Shown here: one piece after another, positions 9,774-20,956 of the stretch | Layout: the number at the start of each line of letters is the position of its first letter | Position numbering within the stretch: the first letter of the stretch is position 1 | Assembly (NCBI GenBank): GCA_001051155.2 | Contig: JYIP02000001.1 | Span: 5,022,001-5,086,000, forward strand | Reading direction: 5' to 3' | Length of the DNA stretch: 64,000 nt | Source: Chrysoporthe austroafricana | Lineage: Eukaryota; Ascomycota; Sordariomycetes; Diaporthales; Cryphonectriaceae | Program-made: the position numbers and the translations under genes | The notes under the pieces: model-generated | What the model saw: the letters and a program-made list of their open reading frames with translations, nothing else | The model's database searches: none | What the model was told of the DNA's origin: nothing

Positions 9774-11385
9774 ATGAAGATCAACGGACTTCTCGCCTAC
9801 TTCTTCATGGTCAGGCTCATCACCGCATTCTATTTCCGACCCAGAAGCGAGAAAGAGACTGTAACGGCTGGCCCCCGTCATGACCCCGACCTCAGTCCGT
9901 ACGAGATGCTGCAATCAGGGTCACGGCTTTTTGACATCTACACCACCGCTCTCAGCGAGTTGCAAGATCTCGAGTCCCAGCCACTATGTCACCGAGTCGC
10001 CGCACGCCTCCTCGTCGGAAACTGCCAACTACTCGACGGAAAGGACGAGGCGACCATCCTCACTGACAGCGGTCACCAGATAAGAGATTTCGTCGACGCC
10101 TACGCGGCCAGCATGGCCATTTGTGATCTTGAGCGAGGCCGATTCGAGATTCCTGTTACGTGCGACAAGTTTCGCGAACCCGCGCTGATGCAACTGCCCC
10201 TCGGTGAACAAGCGAGACTTCACGTCACCTCTAGCGAGATTGACTCCTGCCTTTCTGGCTTGGGTCAGGAGAACTCGGCTTGGTCGACGTGGGTCAGCTA
10301 CCGACACAAGGCGTTAATGTTCTGCGAAGCTGCGCGCGTAGACCAAGAGAAGAGTAGGTAAAGCTGACCTTTTCTCGAAGGTGTGAAACTGACGTACCAT
10401 TCCCCCTCATCTTTAGCCCAGAATATCCTGCTCTACCAGCGACTCACCAAGGTCATGGCCAAATTGTCCCGTGGCGTGGAGATCGAACTGCAGAAGCACA
10501 TGGACGATCTCGAACTTCGAATAGTGAAAGCTGGCGATACCGTGCAAGGTCTGAACCCCGAGCTCGACCGCCTGCGAGAAAAGCTAGCCAAGATTGAGTA
10601 TTACGTCACCCACGACTTGGACCGCTCATTGAAGATGTCGGGTGGCTCTATCAATGACGGACTGCAGGATGCCGCGAATCTCCAGAGGTTGCTCGCTGTC
10701 ATGATCCAGACGGTCCTCGATGGAACTTCGCATGTTGCTGATGCGCAAGCAAAGTCTATTGAGATTGCCGACAAGAGGAACGACGACGCCAACACTTGGG
10801 TAGCGGCCATGGCAACTGCGGCAGCCTCTGCTGCAACTCTGAACAACCAAATAGTATGTACCTCTTTCCTTCCGTCCCAAAGACATCATCGGTGCCGTAG
10901 CCACTGGAGGTCGGTGCGATTCTAACTTTACTCTCCAGGAATTATCTCGCCTCGAGGTAGAGGCACTTTCTTTTCGACAGGAGGCGCTTTCGTCGAATTT
11001 GAATAGATTGATTACGACGACTGACAGGCTCTCTTCGAAATACCAAGACCACACCTATGCGATCGACGAAGCAAAGAACATGACGAATGAGATCCTGGAG
11101 ACGCTTGAGGGTGTCGCCGTGAATGCAGCCATGATCGAGAAAGCAAGCCAGTCCCAGTGGGGTGGCTTTAGTCTCAGCACTTGGATGCCTTATGTCGTCA
11201 GCCCTGTGGCAACATTGTTACTGGGCTCGTATGGACTCGCGCCCTCTGCAATGCGCAACTTGGGCCTCGTCGCATTAGGAGAGGTTGTCGGCTTCTCGGT
11301 GTCGCACCTCCACCGCATTACAATGCCGTGGACGGTGCTCCTTGTCGGCGACATAACCAACAACGCCACGGTGGACGCTCTCTAA
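9774..11385 (+). CDS. kar5: KAR5/Tht1-type nuclear fusion (karyogamy) protein
   Basis: Three exons, 9774-10353, 10417-10853 and 10939-11385, give 487 residues (yeast Kar5 is ~504). Introns are GTAGGT...TTTAG (63 bp) and GTATGT...CCAG (85 bp), each fixed by frame continuity. The product has a short N-terminal signal/hydrophobic segment (~1-20). A Cys-containing N-terminal domain follows (C at CHRVAAR, GNCQLL, AICDL, CDKF, DSCLSGLG), matching the Tht1/Kar5/Brambleberry family. A long helical coiled-coil middle spans ~200-400, and hydrophobic C-terminal segments (~415-475) suit membrane anchoring. The family acts in the ER/nuclear envelope during fusion of nuclei after mating. Context says nothing about regulation. 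Confidence 0.82.
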
Positions 11386-13412
11386 TTGCTTTTACGGGTC
11401 GAGGAGATGATCGTCATCCGAACTGGATGGTGCGATGGACTTAGCTTGGGGGAAGTGATACATCATTATCTTTTTTGGAACAAAATTCGGGATATCGGGA
11501 GTCAAGACATCTTTCCTGGGTCTACACGGCATTGTGGAGGTCGCTTGCATATTAAGTGGCTTACTCTTCATAGCTAATCCTACTGCATATGAGGTAGCAT
11601 GGCTTGAATGGTACACAATAATTCAGCATTACTTACGCGGTCAATCGGGCGACAGACAGGCTTGTCCGCGGCTATATTTTTGCCGTGTTACTGCGGCCTT
11701 TGCATAGAGATGCAATTCTCGACAGTGATTCTCGCCCCTGAGCTCCCTCCTGAGATGCATTACTGCCTCTCTTCAACTTCCATCCGTACTATACTTTTTC
11801 CTACCCGGTAAGTGTCAAGCTAATGGCAGCAAGGCTCTCAAACTCATTGAGCTCTCTTCAGCCTGTGATATGAGTCTATTGAGACTCTGTGGTCTGCATG
11901 CGTACACTCATGACTCTTCTCTAAAGTATCAACATACTAGTTAGCATAGTATAAATTCTTCTTCTGACGCGTATATATCAGCATGATGACGCCTGTGTTC
12001 CTGAGGCAGGAAATTCTCTGTCGTCGCAGACCTTATCGGCCCTCATCGCTTTCGATATCTTGACAGGAGCATTTAACCTTGTGATTTTGATTTCTGAGTT
12101 GAGAGAAGTCTGGACTTGCTCTTCTTGTAGACGTTCACGAATGAATGAGACTTGGGAGTCTTGTCCAAACCATCCGCTATCGTGTCGATGGCACGCGTCT
12201 TGGTGGCGGCAATTCAAATATTGAAAGTTGCCGCCCGCTGTAGCCGCAGTGGCTGGTGCAGGCCGCGTATCGTAGAGAACCTGTCGAACGTCAGGGCCAG
12301 CCTGTGCCTCACCTTATGTCATGACCCCTTCTAATGGTAGCACACGAAGAGACTAAATTGACGTTCGGAAGTATGATGGTGATAAAGGTGGACGACAATC
12401 ACATAGCAGACGGCATCTCGCTGTCCAATCGTGCCGTCAAGATAAACACGATGCACGAGTATTTACCCGATAAATGGTCTTATGACACGCTTGAATGTAC
12501 ACTGGGCATGTCAGATCCTCAAGATCGCATCCGGATTTATCAGGGTTTTCACCAGCCTGTCCTGAAAGCAGTCTTTCCAAGCGACGTTAGACAAGGGATG
12601 GGCAGAGCTGCTTTCGGTGACAACGCCATTTATTAAAAAAAAATACTTCGATGTCGCTGTTTTTGGCTCTTTTTCTTTGCCACCCATTAATACATACACA
12701 TATGTATATGCATATATAGTTATAAAGGAAAATATTAATAAACCTTATAGAATTTCCATAAACTTGTTTGCACTCTGCTTGGAGATGGCTGCATCAGCCT
12801 TGGTTAAGCTTGCGTCACGCCTCGACTGTGAGTCCTGTGAGCAGGACCCCTAAAAGCACGTCTTATCAGACCGTGCGTGTCTCGTGCTGGACCCTGATTT
12901 TCCGGCGTGTGTTGTGAAACGGCGCCGCCCAGGGAGGGTGGCCGCCTGGCCAGGCTGGAGATGACGTTGAAGCTTGGAGCTCCCCCAGCGCGACATGTGA
13001 AGTATTATCCCTTTTGGGAGCGCCGGCCCGCGGTGATTCGCCAGGCCCGCGCTGGAGGCTCCGCTTGCGCTGCGACCCCCACGACGACTTGTCGCCATCC
13101 GCAGGGCTGTGTGGCACAGCAGGGTGCTAATAGAGGAGGCGAGGCGTGGATGCTGTGGCTTGAGTGACATCATTGCGCCAGGGCTGCCCCAGCAAGCATC
13201 TCATATTGCACAGCACACCCTACCTGATGTTGGGTGACGTTGGTTTGGACGAGGAGGTTGGGCGACGTTTATTTAAAGAGCATCTCTGGACCTAGGCTTC
13301 CCTCTATACTGGTCTAGGACAAGCAGAAAGCTACCGAAAAGACAAACCAAAAAATCCTCTCAGCATACCCGTATATCTCTCTGTCCCCGACCCATCACCA
13401 AACACCGTCACC
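11386..13412. other. gene-poor, AT-richer stretch
   Basis: No convincing gene. AT content is clearly elevated at ~11,800-12,000 and 12,630-12,770 (A and T runs, ATATAT strings). A 100-codon frame at 12334-12636 has no recognisable feature. The last ~150 bp is the promoter of the small LEA-like gene. Confidence 0.4.
13268..13278 (+). promoter_or_regulatory. TATA-like element of the LEA-like gene
   Basis: TTATTTAAAG-type sequence about 140 bp before the ATG at 13413, inside an otherwise GC-rich stretch. Position suits a TATA box with a ~100-nt leader. Confidence 0.3.
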
Positions 13413-13746
13413 ATGAACAACGACCAGGACAAGGGCATCACCGGCGTGGCCAAGACCGCCACTGGTATCGTGGGCAACACCACCTCCGGCCTGTCGAACA
13501 CCGTCGGCGGCATCCTCGGTGAGTTCACCCGTTGAGGCGCATATATGATAAACGACTTGGACTGACCACTCCCCACCCCCCGTCACAGGCGGAGCGACCC
13601 GCGGCCTCGGCGAGACCCTCAACGGCGTGACCGGCGGCGCAGCCCGCCCCGTGGGCGACGGCGTTGCGAACCTCGGCACCGGCATCGAGAACGGCCTGTC
13701 GGACGTAGCCAAGGGTGCGAGGGACGCTGGGAACTGGAAGAAATAG
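13413..13746 (+). CDS. small Gly-rich LEA-like / stress-type protein
   Basis: Two exons, 13413-13518 and 13589-13746 (intron GTGAGT...CACAG, 70 bp), give 87 residues. The protein is built of imperfect ~11-residue units with Gly, Val/Leu and Asn/Thr at regular spacing (for example GVAKTATGIVG, GLSNTVGGILG, GLGETLNGVTG, GLSDVAKGARD) and ends NWKK. It has no Cys or signal peptide. The pattern is that of amphipathic, intrinsically disordered late-embryogenesis-abundant-like or conidial stress proteins common in ascomycetes; the exact family is inferred from composition only. Well-placed TATA-like element and strong codon choice suggest a gene that can be highly expressed. Confidence 0.78.
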
Positions 13747-14684
13747 ATGAGGTGCCCCCGACCACACGTGCTGGACGACACGGAAGAGCCACTCCTTCAC
13801 CAGAGCAGGGGGGTGTCGGTCCGGATTCCCCCCCGACTTGTGTTACTAGGAAACGATATAATAGTTGCGGTCTGACTTTGAACGCCTGGAGGATCTTTTT
13901 CGATGACTCGGGATGGGACTTCGATAGTTGTATGGTTTTAATCAAGACTGAGTGCTGAGCGAAAATCGTCTGAGCCTGCGTGACACTTCCACCATATCGA
14001 ACTGCGAAGATAGGTCAGCTGGTAATGACAAGCTGAGAGTTAATATCTAGCGCTTGATTTTGACCAAGCTCCGTAGTATGTATCCTAATGCTCGGGATGG
14101 TAATAATTGCATGTCGAGGAAATGATCCAGAATCAGCAAGCAATAGCTCGAGTCTCGATCATACAAGTCACTGTGCGTTTCGTAAGGGGGCCTTGTGAGG
14201 CTCGAACGTCTTCAAATAAGCAATGGGTATCTGTCTTCAACCTCGGCCGTGTCATTCACTCCCGGCACTCCACGTGCTCTCGACTGTAAGAACGTCCAAT
14301 CTGACCAAACCAGCGAAGAACAACACCCAAGTATTATCTACCCACTTGCCTCCTCACAAGTAGTGACCGTCCCCTTCTGTAGCCCCTGGCAAATCAATAT
14401 CGATTCTGGCCCCATCCAAACCCACTGGCTGTAATCTCTCCAACTCGATGGAAGAATAGAACGAAGGGTATAATGCAAAAGCGCAGAAGGTCGAAATCAA
14501 CCACAAAGGAAAGAGTCGCGGTCTTGATGGTCGAAATACCAAGATTCCAAACCCCCCCCCGGGGGGCATGTTCGCCTGGGATCGTGAAGGAAGAGCAGAG
14601 TTGCGTGATCCGCCCAGAATGCTTGTTCTGGTTCTTCTATTCCGTCCAGTTACTCGGCACTTGATCAATCGTTCGAGGAAGCCC
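13747..14684. other. intergenic, no gene seen
   Basis: 3' flanks of the converging LEA-like (+) and coiled-coil (-) genes. Short open frames only. A C10/G6 run lies at ~14550-14566. Confidence 0.35.
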
Positions 14685-17600
14685 CTAAGCCGCCTGGCTC
14701 ACATCCGGAGCGGCCTGCGGGAAGCTGGCAGACTTCGGCGTCGGGAGTTTGGCAACAGTGGCATCCTCCATCGCTCGTAGAATCTGCAAATTCTGCTCCC
14801 TCATGTCGTTATCAAGGGTCTCGAGCGAATTGACAGTAGTCCGCATCCTAGCCAGCTTCACCGTCACAACCGTTAGCAACCGTCAGCCGCGCAGCTTCTC
14901 TGACGTTCATCGGAATCAGGATGTTGTCGTTTTACGAAGACGGACGGACGTGTGCAGGATGTGGAAGGGTAGGAGGTATAAGGCTGCAAGCAGCAAGGGG
15001 CTTTCGCACCAGAGCTAGTGCCACTGAGGAATGGTCCGGCTCACCTTCCGCCGCGGGCCCCGTCTCTCCAGCGGCGGCATCGTCATCCGTCGTGGCCGCA
15101 AATCTGCTGGCAGCCAAACCCGACCTGGGCGCCGTTGCAGAGCCTGCACTGGCCTTCAAAAACACTAGTGAGTACAATTTGGTTGTGGTCACGGGTTGTT
15201 GCGTCTTCATACCTTGGCTTCGGCGAGCTCTGCATCCTTGATCTTGAGCTGATCTACCAGTTCTTGGATCTTAGCCTCGGCCTTCTCCGCCCGGGCAGAC
15301 GTTTCATTCACGATGTCCGTCATCGAGTCGTGCATGTCCCGATAATCCGCCTCTGCAGTCTTCGATTTGGCATCAGCCTCGAACATGTGAGCCTCCAACT
15401 CCTTGCGGGCCAGATTCAGCTCCTCCCTGACGGAGTCGAGTTCCTCAGTGAGCTTGCCAGACTGAGCTCCTGCACTGGAGACGGCGTCGTCATAGGCTTG
15501 CTTCACTTGAGCGAGCTCTGCGCGAAGGGCTGCCAATTCACCAGAGTTGTCGGGCCTTGGAGAAGACTTGTTGGCATCCAGATCGGCTTCGGCCTGAATT
15601 CTGGCCATCTTCTCGTTGGCGAGGTGTCCACTAAGTTCGGTAATCTCCTCCTCGGCCTTGGCCATCTGCGCCTTGGACGCTGCAATGGCCTTCTCGAGTT
15701 CGGCCTGGGACTGGACGAGCTGCGCGTCCAGCGCAGAGGCATGCTGAGACTTGATCTCGGAAATGGCCTTCTCGTGCTGCTCCTTCAGGTTCTCCAGCTC
15801 GAACTTGGCGTCGGCAGCCCCGCCGGCCTGTTCGTTCTGCAGCTTCTCAAGGGCTTGCAGGTGAGTGTCGGTCAATTTCTTCAGCTCGGCAGCGTGGTCT
15901 TCGTCCAGCTCTTTTCTCAAACGCTGAATAGTCTCTGCGTGTTGCTGATCCTTCTCATCCAACTGAGCTCGCAGTGCAGCAAGTTCGTCGGCCACAGCCT
16001 GGCTGCTGGTCAACTCCTTCTTAAGCTGCTCAATCTCCACGGCGTGCTTGGCAGCCATCTCCTCCTGCAACTGTTGAATCTGAGCGGAACGGTTCTCGAG
16101 CTCGGTGGCGTGGTTGTGGTTGAGCTCACTCTCGAGGTCCTTCATCTGCTTTGTGAGGCTCTCCATGTCTGCGGCATGTCGAGCGTTGAGTTCCTTCTCA
16201 AGCTGAGCCAGCTGAGCATCTTGGGCATTCTCGCCGGCAGATCTTGCGGCGGAGAGCTCCTCTGCATGTGCAGCAAGGAGCTGCTGCTTCTCTGATGCGC
16301 TCTTTGTGTTTAGCGCGTCGATGACCTCTGCGTGGGATGCCTTCAGAGCTTCCAGCTCCTTTGCCAGGCTAGCCTCGGCGTCGGCCTTCAGAATCTCGAT
16401 CTGTTTGGCGTGACTAGCTTTCAAAGCCTCCAGATCGCTGACATGAGAATCGTGCTCGGCAGAAGCGCCACTCTTGGCTTCCTCCAACTCCATGGCATGG
16501 TTGGCCTGCAACGCGTCGAGAGCCTTCTGTTGCTCGGCCTCTCTTGCCGCGAGAGCTGCGACAGCGCTAGCATGCTCCGCCTTCGCCGCCTCGAGAGCGG
16601 CCAGGGTCTCCTCATGCTGGCTCTTTGCATCACTGATGGCTTTGGTATGGCTCTCGACAGCAGAGGCGTGACTCTCCGTGAGCTCATTGTGCTTCGCTTC
16701 GAGTTCTTCGTACTTGCGCTTGTACATGGCCTCGCCCTGCAAAGAGTTGATCTCGTTCTCGTAGTCGGTCGTGATCTGCTTCAAGTGCTGGTCATGCTTC
16801 TCCGCAGTCGCCGCGTGCTCTGATTTCAACGCCTCAATCTCACTGTCCTTGGCCTTCGTATCTTCCTCCAATTTGGCAATCGTCTCTTTGGCGGATTTCA
16901 ACTCGGCTTCAATACTCTGCATTCGCTCCTCAAAGGACGCAAGTTGACTCGTCTTAGCGTCCAACTCGGATTTGGCGCTTTCCGCGCTCTGTTCTGCAGT
17001 CTCAAGCTTGGCTTTGAGATCAGCGATGTCGCCTTCGAGAGCAGAGATCTTAGCAGCATTGGCAGAGCTTTCACCTGACAGCTTAGCCTCGTGGGCGCTC
17101 TCCAGAGCCCCTTGTGACTCGGTCAACTCATCAATCTTCTTCTGAAGGTCGGCAAGAGCAGCTTCATGGCTGGCTTTCAGGTCGGCGAGAGCCTTCTCGT
17201 GATCACCCGATGCTGCCTTGCCCTGCTCCAGCTCCTCGGCATGTTTAGCTTCGAGGGCGGAAAGGGCTTCTTTGTGTTGCTCGGTCAGAGCCTTCTGCAG
17301 GTCCTCCAGCTTGGATGCATGCTCCTCTGACGCCTTGGCTAGGTTTGCCTCGCTCTCGTTCAATCTCGCATCATGCTCGGCCTTGGTGGATTCAAGGGCA
17401 GCCTTCAGCGAAGCAATTTCGGAGTCAGTGGTCTCCTTTGCAGCAATGAGTTCAGCGACCTCAGCCTTCTGCTTCTCGAGCTGCTCCTCGGCTTCCTTAA
17501 GCTTCGCCTGGGCTTCTGTGAGCTGACTCTCGAGCGCCTCCACTTCAGATTGATGGCTGGCCTTGACACTCTCAAGCTCGTCGGCCAGCTCCTTGAGAGC

Positions 17601-18539
17601 AGCATCATCAGTGCCTTCCTGGGCCTGGGAAGCTTCGATCTTCGAGGTAAGCTCAGCGATCTTCTCCTCTGACGATGTAATCTGTTCCTTCAGAGTTGCG
17701 ATCTCAGTCTCGCTCTCGGACAGCTTGGTCTTGAGATCTTCAAGCTCTTTGGCGGATTCGGCAGAGGCTGCGCCGGCACTGGCACTCGAAACGGACATTC
17801 GGGAACCAGCGGGTCTTGTAGTAACACTCGGCGGAGTCCCACCAGCCATGGAAAGTCGCTTCTTGGCCTCAGCAACAGCACCTGTAGCAGCGGGCCTGGT
17901 TGCAGTGCGCGTTGTGCTCGTCGAACTGACGCTCGAATCCTTGGTGTGACCCCGGGTAGCGGCTGGCCGCGTAGCAGATGTGGGCGACGTGACGCTCGGG
18001 GCCGCAGGCTTTCGGGCCGTGGTCGTGGTGGTCGCGGTAGTCCGCGGCTTGGGCGAGGCGGTGGAGGTGGTACTGGACAAAGTGGAGGTCCGCCGCGCTG
18101 CGGTATTCAGGGTCGAGGATCGGCGCTTTTCATCCTCGGACGCAGAAGGCTGCGAGCGATGCGTGGATGTGGCCGCCGAGGGCGGCCGCTTGGCAGCAGT
18201 GGTCGTCGCGGGCCGCGTGGGAGGCTTGGTCAGTCCACCGCTCGCAGAGCCCGTGCGCGTAGTTGAGCTTGCGGTAGGCTTCGTGGCAGCCGGGGTCGTG
18301 CCAGGCCGACGCGCGGTGGTAGTTGCAGTCGCAGGCTTCTTCGCGGTAGCCGCGGTCTTTGTACCGGTGCTGGAAGCCGGCTTCTTCGCCGCAGCGGCAC
18401 CATCGGAGGGAGGCTGAGGCTTCTCCGCGGATGCCTCAGCTGGGGCCTCCGCAGGATGATCCTCCGGGGAGGCTTCGGGAGGAGGCGAGGCAGGGGCCTC
18501 ATCGTGCGAGACGATATCGTAACCCTCGGCATCAGACAT
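14685..18539 (-). CDS. large coiled-coil (M-protein-repeat-like) protein
   Basis: Exon 1 (18539-15213) encodes 1109 codons. Residues ~20-260 are Ala/Thr/Ser/Pro-rich with many TxTxxR/K units (disordered). From ~265 to 1109 it is an almost continuous heptad-patterned coiled coil with repeated Ala-Ser-His-Ala-Glu-type units, like proteins often labelled 'M protein repeat'. Read straight through, the frame stops right after AAG at a GTATGA donor, so the gene very probably continues. The best in-phase model adds 15153-15010 (contains the GLAASRF segment) and 14855-14685 (helical tail RTTVNSLETLDNDM), using two AAG acceptors preceded by CTCAC and CTAAC branch sites. This gives ~1213 residues. Exon 1 is secure; the downstream junctions are tentative. 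Probably a cytoskeletal or organelle-tethering scaffold, but no function can be assigned. Confidence 0.72.
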
Positions 18540-20956
18540 TGTAGCTAGGCGTGTATCCGAATTGACGGCGACAAGGCCTGGGGTGAAGGGGGCTTTCTGT
18601 CAGCAAGGGTGACTATTAGCGGCATGACACTAGGCTAAGCTGTGGTACTGCAGCCGTTGGAGCTGCTGTGCTGCGGCCCTTGGGGCAGCCCATGAGCTCC
18701 CTGGCGCTAGGAAAGCTTGCGAACAGCTGCGCCTGATGGAAATGATGCGCCGTGTCCGGATGAGACGTCCTGCTACTCACCTTGTGCGATTGCAGAAGCT
18801 CCGTGTCCTCAGATGCGATCCGTAAAGGGGCAGCGCGTCAGTGTGCGATCGAACAGGCGGCACGGGTATACCTGAAATGCAGAAGATATGCGATATGCTA
18901 GCAGAATAATCCACAGAAATGCGAGACGAAACAGCAGACAAGTGCAATAAAGACCTGAGCGTGCCTCAATGGACTTCCTCTCCTGAGCTGGCGACGATGC
19001 GATGCGAAGAGGGGAGTGAGAGCAGGAGTAAGGTGGTGTCGAGTGGGTTGGAAATTAAATTGGGCACCTTGCAGTCTGGACCCTGGCGTGCCTGGACAGG
19101 AAAGTGAGACTGGGTGCGACATTTCTCGCGCCCCGAGCAGCTGGTAGCAGAGGTCCAATGCCACACGTGCACGGGGCACATGCAGGCCAGGCTACCCGCT
19201 GCTCATTGGGGGCTGCGCAGGCGTGCCAGGGCCCTAGGCGCTAAGGACGACAGGGGCACCACCCAGTAAACAGCCAGACAGCATGCTAAGCGTCTCTCTC
19301 GAACAGGTCGCAGCTCAACGGCGCGCACCAGTAAGCTGAGAGCCGGCTAATGGTACGTCCGTACTTTTCGTAATGTGTCCCTTTTCCAGGCACATACACA
19401 TCCAATTCAGGCTGCTGACCCTTTTTTTCCTGAAACCTCCAAACATAGCAAGGAATCCATCAGCGTCAGCCGGCACCCGTCAGTCCAGATCCTCTACGTA
19501 CCCCCGCGTGCCCAGGTCTCTGGGTGACTCCACCATGGATACTGTCGACAATCTATCCGGTGTCAGATACCAACCTTGCAGCCCTGGGTTTATCTTCTAC
19601 CCTGGCCCATAGGCTCTTTTCGATCCGCCAGTAGTCGAGCTTGCAGCCGTTATAACAGGGCTTTTAAGCATGCACCAGCAGGGCACATGCTCGGCAGATG
19701 CGCCCGAATGGACAGGTTGGCTCTGGCCGCTGTATGATCCTCACCTCTGAGCACCGAACTTCATGCCGTGTTTCTGTGTGATTGAGATGCATTTCTGCGC
19801 CTGAACGGAGCCACCCCGCTGGGTGGGCCGCGCGAACCTTCAATCACATGCTGAGGTTGATGTTCTGTCGGTTCATCCGAGTGCATATCCTCTTACTAGC
19901 ACTCCGCGGTGCGCAATGGCATCCTCGTTGGTGGTGCTAGCTGGGACGAGAGATGCGCACACTGGATCTGGCCTATCGCTTCCAGGCATCATTCACATTA
20001 TGTTCATCTCTGCCAAAGCCAAACCTCGCCAAGAGCTTCGTATTTCCTGGGCGAGGAAAACCATCTACCATAGTAGCATTCTGGACGTAAGGTGTCAACG
20101 CCTGTGTTGATGTGGCGGCCCCTGGTTGGCGTCTACCACATTGCCCAACCTTCGTCAATACAACTCTGGCAGACTCGCAGGGGTCTCCGTATTCGAAGTC
20201 TGACTCCTACGGCTTGCAGCTTGAACCTACAGATTTGGACGAATGAGTCTCGTGAATCCACCTCTACTCCAAAATGCTAATGGTACGCTGCACTGGGAAT
20301 TGCTCGTTTGCCCGTGGAGATGACACACATGTTGTATGTGGACTGTCTTCTAGTTGTTGAAGAGCGAGTGCTGGCGGTCGCTGTGAAACGTTGGCTATAG
20401 GAGCCATTGCAGATCAAAAGGAGAGTCTGCGTGCCTCAAGCAACAAATTTGAGCGACCAGTCGTCGCCAACGGTGGTCGGGGCTCTAGTCCAAACGACCA
20501 GCAGTCCCCACCAGGCTACACCGGCTACCGAATGAATAATAGTCTGCCATTGTAGACTGCCACGGACAACCACACGCCTTGCACGACCATTCTCGAAATG
20601 GACCTTGCCCGTCAGCTCTAAGTGAAGGAGATGAAATCTCGTGGCTTTTTTGTCTTGGTCGAGTTGCCGCATCGGCCCCTGGCTAGGGGAACAGGAGATT
20701 ACTGTAGACGGTGAAGAGAGTTTGGACGAACTATTGAGCTGCGGTCTCTGAAGCTGGCATGATCTCATGCGCTATCTAGTCAAGAGAGGCACATCGCTGT
20801 CTAACCAGAATCAACCGATCGCATTTTCTCAGCCACAATGAAACTGAAGTAACAAGAAATATGTCATATTTTTGATAGAGCAAATAATACAAGCGTCATA
20901 CGCCTCAGTACCTCTTTGAGAGTAAAACGTTCAAGGATCAGCCCCAGGTCCCGAAG
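18540..20956. other. long intergenic stretch, no gene seen
   Basis: About 2.4 kb upstream of the coiled-coil gene and downstream of the Myb-like gene. Only short frames with no splice-consistent extension. A 110-codon minus-strand frame at 20436-20768 has no recognisable motif. Likely holds the coiled-coil gene promoter and leader. Confidence 0.35.

Noticed and set aside
12334..12636. 100-codon frame in the AT-richer intergenic stretch
   Set aside because: No motif or homology recognised, next to AT-rich low-complexity sequence.
14180..14230. Possible minus-strand tRNA T-arm (gaggctcgaacgtc)
   Set aside because: No complementary T stem and no cloverleaf around it.
15018..16295. 425-codon plus-strand frame
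   Set aside because: Leu-rich antisense shadow of the coiled-coil gene.
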